Source of the DNA: CAYQUC01 sp964420605
GTDB lineage: Bacteria > Pseudomonadota > Gammaproteobacteria > UBA6429 > Thiohalophilaceae
Reading direction: 5' to 3'
Assembly (NCBI GenBank): GCA_964420605.1
Contig: CAYQUC010000040.1
Location: 1-28,070 of the forward strand
Length of the DNA: 28,070 nucleotides
Of this stretch, positions 1 to 6,201 are shown piece after piece. Below the pieces are notes generated by a model. That model was not told the origin of the DNA. It made no database searches and saw only the letters and a program-made list of their open reading frames with translations. The position numbers and the translations under genes were made by a program. The number at the start of each line of letters is the position of its first letter. The first letter of the stretch is position 1.

Positions 1-226
1 CCCATTCAGAGGCTGAGTGGCGTTTTTTTTCTAAATCCATCAAGTTAAACTCAGGGCGTTGCATACCTAGCGTTTTGTTACTGATGGGGGCAGTATCGGA
101 ATTGGTTGTAGCATCAATGCGAACCAAGGTGCCGGCGGTGCGCCACCATTGTTGGGCATAAAAACCACCAACCCCCGCAGTGATGGCAATGACGATAACG
201 GTGATTATAAATTGACGTTTATTCAT
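1..226 (-). CDS. TlpA/ResA-like thioredoxin-family protein, N-terminal part only
   Basis: This partial gene starts at the ATG at 224-226 on the minus strand, behind a GAGAG-type ribosome-binding site, and runs off the left edge after about 75 codons. The visible protein has a short basic N-terminus (MNKRQ), then a hydrophobic segment at about residues 6-22 that looks like an uncleaved anchor or signal peptide. After a linker comes RPEFNLMDLEKKRHSASEW (about residues 56-74), which matches the start of the TlpA/ResA fold, where the pattern is 'RPdFtL.DL.Gk..sLseW'. The CxxC active site would lie beyond the edge and cannot be checked. It follows dsbD on the same strand, and DsbD is the usual membrane electron donor for periplasmic thioredoxins, so a reducing role outside the membrane is likely (inference). 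Confidence 0.75.
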   Translation of the reverse strand, partial: MNKRQFIITVIVIAITAGVGGFYAQQWWRTAGTLVRIDATTNSDTAPISNKTLGMQRPEFNLMDLEKKRHSASEW

Positions 227-267
227 TGATAACTCTCTATCTTTTTATTGTTATGTTCCTGCTTGGC

Positions 268-295
268 CCCATGTCCGTGATATTACGGGCATGGG
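268..295. repeat. Inverted repeat between dsbD and the tlpA-like gene
   Basis: Two arms, CCCATGTCCGT and ACGGGCATGGG, flank a 6-base loop and form an 11-pair stem with one T-G wobble. The stem lies between the dsbD stop codon and the next gene on the minus strand. No T-run follows on that strand, so a classical intrinsic terminator is not supported. It could be an mRNA-processing or stability element, a weak attenuator, or a short dispersed palindrome. Confidence 0.5.
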
Positions 296-342
296 TGAGG
301 AATGTTGCTTTACAAACTACAGCGTTAAAGACGGTTAGTGAG

Positions 343-2640
343 CTAGCGTGATTTAACTTGATTCAATAGCGCAATAAAGTCATCAGTTGATTTATAACCA
401 TACAGCTTTAGATCTTCTAACAACTGCCCTTTGCTATTGAAAAACAAAATAGCAGGTGGTGCAAATATGCCATAGCGTTTCATGGTTGCTTTGGTTTCTT
501 CATTGTATTGGTCGGTAACATCAACTTGTAATGCCATAAAATCTTTATTTAATATACTCATTACAGCCGGTTGATTAAAGGTGGTTTTTTCCATTCGTAA
601 ACAGTCTTGACACCAATCCGCATAATAATCAATGATTACGGATTTACCTGCTTGTTTTGCTTCTGCCAGTTTTGCATCAAGCTCATTAAGATTATTCACG
701 CGTTTAAACACCGATTCATGTGCTGTACCACTGACAGGAGCACCAGTACTGACTTGGGTTATTTTTGGTGCAAAAATATCGCTGGGGATTGGGCTTAAGA
801 TATCTCGACCACCTAACATTCCACCGATTAACGCTAATATGCCCCAGACTAATAACAGCGTCGCAATACCTTTGCTTAAGACTTTCCAGCCACTGCTACC
901 ATCGGGCAGTGGCTGAGTTGCACGCATATAGACCGCCGATATAATAAATAATGCGGCCCAGAAGTATAGTACGGGTGCTTGCGGCACGGCTTGTAATAAA
1001 TAGATGGCAACGGCGATTAGCATGACACCAAAACCGTATTTAACATCATCCATCCAGGTACCGGCTTTTGGTACTAGGGCACTTGCACCAACACCAAATG
1101 CGATTAGGAATACGCCCATCCCCATTGACATGCCAAACATGATAGCAGCACCGAGAACAGGATCTTGCGTTGTCATCGCAATACCAAGCACGGATAGTAA
1201 TAATGGTGAGGCACAAGCACCTACTATCAAGGAAGATAAGACCCCCATAATGAACACACCAAAATAAGTGCCGCCTTTAAAGGATGAACTTTTTTCTTGC
1301 ATTCGAGATTGAATCGACGATGGCATTTGAATGTTATAAAGTCCAAACATGGATAGTGCTAATAAAAATAGCAGTCCAGCAAATGTAGCGATGACCCACG
1401 GAATTTGAAAATATGCTTGTAGTTGATCGCCAGACTCTCCTGCAATCCAACCTGCAATTATGTACACGACTGAAGTACCCAGAACATAAATAGCGGCTAA
1501 AATACCACCTTTTGTTTTTGAAATTTCTTTGTCACCTTGGCCAATAATGATACTGGATAAAATCGGTATCATGGGTAATACGCACGGCGTAAAGGTTAAG
1601 CCCAGTCCAATAACAAAAGCCAATAATACGTAACCAATAAAATCAACAAAATTGACTTTGCTTATTGGGCTGTTAGATGTTGTTCCCGAATTGGCACTAG
1701 AACTGGTTACGGAGTTTGTTCCTGAATCAGTTGGTATAAATACTTCTGCTTTTGCTGGAGGATAACAAATCCCAAGTGTTTCCGAGCAGCCTTGATAGGT
1801 GATTTTGATTTTGGTATCGCGGCTGGGTGCTTTGGTAAACAGTAATGGAACCGTTATCTCAACATCTTTATGATAAACTTTAACGTCACCAAACACCGGA
1901 TCATTTTTATTATCCGCTTTAGGGAAGATGATTTTGCCAACTTTTACGTCGGGGTTATCACTGGTAAACGTGAAGTTTTTTTGATAAAGATAGGTGCCGT
2001 TGGCAACCTTCCAACGTGCAATAAGAGTATTGTTGTTGGTTATTTCTGTACTCAGTTGAAATGCTTGCTCAGCAGTCATCATCTCACTACTAGCCGACGA
2101 ACTTAATCCGAGTGATTCGGATAAGTTTTGAATGACGGATAAGCCCGAGGTTGTGCTAGATGCGGTATCGGCTTTAGCTAGTGTTATTGTTGCGCGCTGT
2201 TTATTCGGTGGATAACAAATGCGGTCATTACAACCTTGTGATTGAGCTACTAATTTAATTTCAGTGATGCCAGGATCTAATTTTGTAATAGGCACATCGA
2301 TCGACACTTGATGTTTGTAAATTTGAATTGGTCCCAGCGAGCCATCAGGTCTAATGCCTTCTTTGGTTTCACTTTGTGGCATGATGGGTGTACCCAGTTC
2401 AATGCCCGGGGTGTCGCTAGTGAATTTAAACTTATCTTTGTACATTAAGTGCTTGTCGATGATTTCCCATGAAATTGTTAGGGTTTTAGCATCTTTAGCC
2501 GTGGTGGTAATTTTGTAGGCTTCTTTATAAGGCAGGATTTCATCAGAATCGGCATAAGCTGTTACTGATATAAAGACTAAAATAAATGTGCTTATAAGTA
2601 GTAATATTGGGCGTGATAGACAATTGTGGTACAACTTCAT
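343..2640 (-). CDS. dsbD: Thiol:disulfide interchange protein DsbD with tandem N-terminal domains
   Basis: DsbD carries electrons from cytoplasmic thioredoxin across the inner membrane to periplasmic disulfide reductases. All its modules are present in this 765-residue protein. There is a signal peptide (about 1-30, ending TAYA). Two successive DsbD-alpha-type domains follow, at about 35-155 with C137/C142 in GCNDRICYPP and about 190-303 with C285/C292 in GCSETLGICYPP. A Ser/Thr-rich linker leads to a multi-helix membrane domain (about 332-612) with C353 in FTPCVLPM and C476 in GACASP. The C-terminal thioredoxin domain has the C677-Q-D-C680 active site. E. coli DsbD has a single N-terminal domain and about 565 residues, so the extra copy explains the length here. 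The start codon overlaps the cutA stop (ATGA), implying translational coupling. Confidence 0.95.
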   Translation of the reverse strand: MKLYHNCLSRPILLLISTFILVFISVTAYADSDEILPYKEAYKITTTAKDAKTLTISWEIIDKHLMYKDKFKFTSDTPGIELGTPIMPQSETKEGIRPDGSLGPIQIYKHQVSIDVPITKLDPGITEIKLVAQSQGCNDRICYPPNKQRATITLAKADTASSTTSGLSVIQNLSESLGLSSSASSEMMTAEQAFQLSTEITNNNTLIARWKVANGTYLYQKNFTFTSDNPDVKVGKIIFPKADNKNDPVFGDVKVYHKDVEITVPLLFTKAPSRDTKIKITYQGCSETLGICYPPAKAEVFIPTDSGTNSVTSSSANSGTTSNSPISKVNFVDFIGYVLLAFVIGLGLTFTPCVLPMIPILSSIIIGQGDKEISKTKGGILAAIYVLGTSVVYIIAGWIAGESGDQLQAYFQIPWVIATFAGLLFLLALSMFGLYNIQMPSSIQSRMQEKSSSFKGGTYFGVFIMGVLSSLIVGACASPLLLSVLGIAMTTQDPVLGAAIMFGMSMGMGVFLIAFGVGASALVPKAGTWMDDVKYGFGVMLIAVAIYLLQAVPQAPVLYFWAALFIISAVYMRATQPLPDGSSGWKVLSKGIATLLLVWGILALIGGMLGGRDILSPIPSDIFAPKITQVSTGAPVSGTAHESVFKRVNNLNELDAKLAEAKQAGKSVIIDYYADWCQDCLRMEKTTFNQPAVMSILNKDFMALQVDVTDQYNEETKATMKRYGIFAPPAILFFNSKGQLLEDLKLYGYKSTDDFIALLNQVKSR

Positions 2641-2960
2641 ATTTTGGTATCCAATGATTCGTTAATCCAATTCAGGTAGTTTGGAACTGCGTTATCGATA
2701 GAGACAGCGATAATTTCCGGAAGTTCATAGGGATGGTGCTTTATAATTGCTTGTTTTATATCCTCAAACTTGTCAGAACGTGATTTTATCAATAATAACT
2801 GCTCCTGATCACGTTGTAGTTCACCTTGCCACTCATATATAGAAGTGATATTTGGCAATATATTCACACAAGCAGCAAGTTTATTTTGCACTAAAGCCTT
2901 GGAAATTTGAATTGCGGCCTCATTATCAGGGCAAGTACAGTAAATAATAGTATAGTTCAT
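2637..2960 (-). CDS. cutA: CutA1 divalent-cation tolerance protein
   Basis: This 107-residue protein has the full CutA1 pattern: the opening strand YTIIYCTCPD, the AACVNILP segment, the SIYEWQGELQ strand and the closing HPYELPEIIAV block. CutA1 proteins form very stable trimers with a ferredoxin-like fold and bind Cu(II). They were named for copper tolerance, but their cellular role is still unclear. The stop codon overlaps the dsbD start by four bases, and cutA-dsbD pairs are common in gammaproteobacteria, so the two are almost certainly co-transcribed. Its start lies 112 bases from the divergent fxsA start, so the promoter should be in that gap. I could not pick a convincing one by eye. Confidence 0.95.
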   Translation of the reverse strand: MNYTIIYCTCPDNEAAIQISKALVQNKLAACVNILPNITSIYEWQGELQRDQEQLLLIKSRSDKFEDIKQAIIKHHPYELPEIIAVSIDNAVPNYLNWINESLDTKI

Positions 2961-3072
2961 GTTCGACCTTAGTAGTGTAAACCCAATAACTTACGTGAGC
3001 ACGATAGACGATAGCATGAGTAAAGTCCAAAACTTGTTAAAAAGGGCTTAAACAGACAAAAGTAGGATAGAT

Positions 3073-3573
3073 ATGCGATTTTTTCAGATTTTGTTTTTAA
3101 TATTTTTAACTATCCCAATACTGGAAATCTACCTGTTAATTCAGGTTGGTAATCAGGTTGGGGCATTTTACACCGTTCTTTTGGTGGTTGGGACGGCAGT
3201 ATTGGGCGCTGCATTGATTCGCTCACAAGGGCTGCAAACCTTGCAAAAAATTAAAACATGCTCAAGTAATGGTGAATTGCCGGCAGTTCCCATGGTTGAG
3301 GGCTTATTGCTACTGATCGCAGGAGCGTTATTATTAACCCCAGGTTTTTTTACTGATGCTCTTGGTTTTTTGGTAGTCATCCCTATATTAAGGCAACGAA
3401 TAGCAAAAAATATCATTCGTGTAGGAATGTTTCGGGCAATGAACATGAGTGCCAATGCAAGCGCATCTGGGAATCAATTTTATCCCGGCTCGGATTCCTC
3501 TTCGAACTCAAATCAAGGCGCTCATCAGCAATCAACGCTAGAGGGTGAGTACAAAGTTGAGGATGATAAATAG
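3073..3573 (+). CDS. fxsA: FxsA family inner-membrane protein
   Basis: This 166-residue protein has the FxsA hallmarks: an N-terminal hydrophobic helix with IPILEIYLLIQVG (about residues 14-26), a second helix around 30-50, and the hydrophobic block LLLLIAGALLLTPGFFTDALG near 78-98. A polar, Ser/Asn-rich cytoplasmic tail follows. In E. coli, FxsA was identified because its overproduction relieves the exclusion of phage T7 by the F plasmid. Its normal function is unknown. AGGATAG just before the ATG gives a good ribosome-binding site. It stands directly upstream of groES, a neighbourhood seen widely in gammaproteobacteria, but the separate promoter and CIRCE element show that groES is regulated on its own. 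Confidence 0.93.
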   Translation: MRFFQILFLIFLTIPILEIYLLIQVGNQVGAFYTVLLVVGTAVLGAALIRSQGLQTLQKIKTCSSNGELPAVPMVEGLLLLIAGALLLTPGFFTDALGFLVVIPILRQRIAKNIIRVGMFRAMNMSANASASGNQFYPGSDSSSNSNQGAHQQSTLEGEYKVEDDK

Positions 3574-3616
3574 CTATTTAATTTAAGCTTTTAGGGTGGT
3601 TTTGAATGCGAATGGC

Positions 3617-3644
3617 TTGACACTTGTGGCTAGCTAGCTATCAT
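3617..3644 (+). promoter_or_regulatory. Sigma70-type promoter of groESL
   Basis: A consensus TTGACA (3617-3622) is followed after 16 bases by TATCAT (3639-3644). The spacer contains the palindrome TAGCTAGCTA. The predicted transcription start falls inside the CIRCE operator, leaving a leader of about 145 bases before groES. The -10 region does not resemble the C-rich sigma32 consensus, so repression by HrcA rather than a heat-shock sigma factor seems to be the main control from this site. Confidence 0.75.
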
Positions 3645-3670
3645 TAGCACTCTCATGCTTCGAGTGCTAA
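3644..3670 (+). promoter_or_regulatory. CIRCE operator (HrcA-binding inverted repeat)
   Basis: The sequence TTAGCACTC, nine bases, GAGTGCTAA matches the CIRCE consensus at every position of both arms. It overlaps the last base of the -10 element and the predicted start site of the groESL promoter, the standard position for repression by HrcA. The match implies an HrcA repressor elsewhere in this genome. None is encoded in the window. Confidence 0.97.
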
Positions 3671-3795
3671 TTTAGCTACTTTGAGGCTGTGTTGATTAAT
3701 AGGTTTGTTGTTTGAAATCTAATTATTTTAAAAACAGTATACTAATATATTGATTTATAATATTTTTCTTATTTATAATTTGGAGATAAAGTGAA

Positions 3796-4086
3796 ATGAA
3801 AATCCGTCCATTACATGATCGTGTGATTGTACGTCGTATGGAAGAAGAAACAACTACCGCTGGTGGTATTGTTATCCCTGATTCCGCTACTGAAAAACCA
3901 TCAGAAGGTGAAATTGTTGCTGCCGGTACTGGCAAAATTAGTGAGAGCGGCGATGTTCGTCCATTAGATGTCAAAGTTGGCGATAAAATTCTGTTTGGTA
4001 AATATTCTGGAACAGAAGTTAAAGTGGAAGGTGAAGATTTAATCGTGATGCGTGAAGAAGACATCATGGGTGTGGTTGAAGCTTAA
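3796..4086 (+). CDS. groES: Co-chaperonin GroES
   Basis: This is a 96-residue Hsp10 family protein that caps the GroEL barrel. It begins with the typical KIRPLHDRVIVRR strand. The mobile loop that contacts GroEL is at about residues 17-34 (EETTTAGGIVIPDSATEK), and the conserved EGEIVAAGTGK and VKVGDKILFGKYSGTEVK segments follow. Length and sequence are fully standard. A GGAG ribosome-binding site lies ten bases before the ATG. It is the first gene of the groES-groEL operon, 54 bases ahead of groEL, under the CIRCE-controlled promoter. Confidence 0.98.
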   Translation: MKIRPLHDRVIVRRMEEETTTAGGIVIPDSATEKPSEGEIVAAGTGKISESGDVRPLDVKVGDKILFGKYSGTEVKVEGEDLIVMREEDIMGVVEA

Positions 4087-4140
4087 TTAAAAGCATCAAT
4101 ATACTACGAAAATCTATCAAAAAAATTTGAGGAAATAGAC

Positions 4141-5802
4141 ATGACAGCAAAAGATGTAAAGTTCAGTGAAGACGCACGCCATAAAATGATGGTTGGTGTT
4201 AACACATTAGCAAATGCGGTAAAAGTAACATTAGGCCCAAAAGGTCGTAATGTTGTTTTAGACAAAAGCTTCGGCGCACCAACAATTACTAAAGATGGTG
4301 TTTCAGTGGCAAAAGAAATTGAACTTGAAGATAAGTTTGAAAACATGGGCGTTCAAATGTTGAAAGAAGTTTCTTCACAAACGTCTGATTTTGCCGGTGA
4401 CGGTACAACTACTGCAACCGTATTAGCACAGTCTATTTTGACTGAAGGCATGAAAGCCGTTGCTGCTGGTATGAATCCGATGGATTTAAAACGTGGCATC
4501 GATAAAGCAACCACAGTCGCCGTTGAAGCACTTAAAAAAGCCTCAAAACCGTGTACTGATGATAAAGCTATTGCTCAAGTAGGCACAATCTCTGCAAACT
4601 CTGATGAATCTATTGGTACTATCATTGCCGATGCAATGGGTAAAGTGGGTAAAGAGGGTGTTATCACTGTAGAAGAAGGTACTGGTTTAATTAACGAATT
4701 AGACGTTGTTGAAGGTATGCAGTTTGACCGTGGTTATTTATCACCTTACTTCATTAATAACCAAGCGAATATGACGGCTGATTTAGAAGCGCCTTTAATT
4801 TTATTGTATGATAAAAAATTATCAAACATTCGCGATTTACTTCCAATTTTGGAAGGTGTTGCTAAAGCCGGTAAACCTTTATTAATCGTTGCTGAAGATA
4901 TTGAAGGCGAAGCACTAGCAACATTAGTGGTTAATTCAATGCGTGGTATCGTTAAAGTAGCTGCTGTTAAAGCACCTGGTTTTGGTGATCGTCGTAAAGC
5001 GATGTTACAAGATTTAGCTATCTTAACTGGCGCAACTGTAATCTCTGAAGAAGTTGGTTTGTCATTAGAAAAAGCAACTATCGACGATTTAGGTCAAGCT
5101 AAAAAAATCACTATCACTAAAGAAGAAACAGTGGTGGTTGATGGTGCTGGTCAATCTAAAGACATCGAAGAACGAGTTGCTCAAATTCGTACTCAAATCG
5201 AAGAAGCGTCTTCAGATTACGATAAAGAAAAACTTCAAGAACGTGTTGCTAAATTAGCGGGTGGTGTTGCTGTCATTAAAGTTGGCGCAGCAACCGAAGT
5301 TGAAATGAAAGAGAAAAAAGCCCGTGTTGAAGATGCTTTGCATGCAACTAGAGCAGCCGTTGAAGAAGGTGTTGTACCTGGTGGTGGTGTAGCATTAATT
5401 CGTGTTTTACCTGAATTAAAAGACCTTAAGGGTGCTAATCACGATCAAGACATTGGCATTCAAATTGCGATGCGTGCAATGCAAGAACCAATGCGTCAAA
5501 TTGTAATGAATGCTGGTGATGAAGCCTCTGTTGTGGTAAATAAAGTTGCTGAAGGTAAGGGCAATTTTGGTTATAACGCAGCAAATGGTGAATACGGCGA
5601 TATGATTAAAATGGGTATTTTAGATCCAACTAAAGTGACTCGTACTGCACTTCAAAATGCAGCATCAGTTGCGGGTCTTATGATCACTACTGAAGCCATG
5701 GTAGCTGAAGCACCTTCGAAAGATGCTGGCGGCGCTGGTGCACCTGATATGGGTGGCATGGGCGGTATGGGTGGTATGGGTGGTATGGGCGGCATGATGT
5801 AA
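4141..5802 (+). CDS. groEL: Chaperonin GroEL (Hsp60)
   Basis: This 553-residue subunit of the 14-mer folding chamber is close to the 548 residues of E. coli GroEL. The ATP site is visible as GDGTTTATVLA with catalytic D87, and D398 is present in ARVEDALHATRAAVEEG. The second nucleotide-binding signature GVVPGGGVALIR follows. The protein ends in the flexible Gly-Gly-Met repeat tail characteristic of GroEL. GAGGAAA precedes the ATG at good spacing. Downstream is a strong intrinsic terminator, so the operon contains only groES and groEL. The codons favour A/T at the third position, as in the neighbours. Confidence 0.99.
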   Translation: MTAKDVKFSEDARHKMMVGVNTLANAVKVTLGPKGRNVVLDKSFGAPTITKDGVSVAKEIELEDKFENMGVQMLKEVSSQTSDFAGDGTTTATVLAQSILTEGMKAVAAGMNPMDLKRGIDKATTVAVEALKKASKPCTDDKAIAQVGTISANSDESIGTIIADAMGKVGKEGVITVEEGTGLINELDVVEGMQFDRGYLSPYFINNQANMTADLEAPLILLYDKKLSNIRDLLPILEGVAKAGKPLLIVAEDIEGEALATLVVNSMRGIVKVAAVKAPGFGDRRKAMLQDLAILTGATVISEEVGLSLEKATIDDLGQAKKITITKEETVVVDGAGQSKDIEERVAQIRTQIEEASSDYDKEKLQERVAKLAGGVAVIKVGAATEVEMKEKKARVEDALHATRAAVEEGVVPGGGVALIRVLPELKDLKGANHDQDIGIQIAMRAMQEPMRQIVMNAGDEASVVVNKVAEGKGNFGYNAANGEYGDMIKMGILDPTKVTRTALQNAASVAGLMITTEAMVAEAPSKDAGGAGAPDMGGMGGMGGMGGMGGMM

Positions 5803-5862
5803 TTGCTGTTTGACTATCTTAGTTGCTTTCAGTTTATGATAAACATAAAGTGAATAGCCATT

Positions 5863-5896
5863 AAAAAAGCCTCACTAGAAATAGTGGGGCTTTTTT
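5863..5896 (+). terminator. Intrinsic terminator of groESL
   Basis: An 8-pair stem (GCCTCACT / AGTGGGGC, one T-G wobble) with a 6-base loop is flanked by AAAAAA upstream and TTTTTT downstream. It lies 60 bases past the groEL stop. The symmetric A/T flanks could let it work in both directions, but no minus-strand gene needs it here. Confidence 0.92.
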
Positions 5897-6201
5897 GTTT
5901 TAAGGCTATAATAATAAAGATTATTTATATTTTTTACACCGTTATACAGTTAATTATTAAACTAAACCCTGAATAAGAAAACTTCTAAGGACTAAGTTCT
6001 ATTTTTTAAGCGAGCACCGAAGTGAGGATATGAAAGGGTTAGAGCCATGGTATTAAGTTGTGATTGTACGTAAATACTTAATTGTAATTAAGGACATCTA
6101 ATTTTCCTTTTGGATATTTATATTTCGACTTCAGGTTTATTAAGCTAAAAAAATTATGACATAGTGATGAAACTTATATATTAAATTATGATGAAAAATT
6201 A
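5897..6201. other. Non-coding gap before glnE
   Basis: No gene is supported in this AT-rich stretch. It contains an interrupted inverted repeat, CTAAACCCT at 5972-5980 and AGGGTTAG at 6035-6042. It also contains a 37-base segment (6010-6046) whose reverse complement resembles part of the hairpin region between lpxL and waaA. The rest is AT-rich leader that should hold the glnE promoter, which I could not place with confidence. Confidence 0.5.

Noticed and set aside
3611..3650. Sigma32-type promoter for groESL
   Set aside because: The -35 part (CTTGACA) could fit, but the C-rich -10 of sigma32 promoters is absent. A sigma70 promoter with CIRCE explains the site better.
5750..5802. Short tandem repeat at the end of groEL
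   Set aside because: It encodes the normal Gly-Gly-Met tail of GroEL and needs no other explanation.
6188..6201. Two ATG codons just upstream of glnE
   Set aside because: Both lead into TAA within four codons and are not in frame with glnE.
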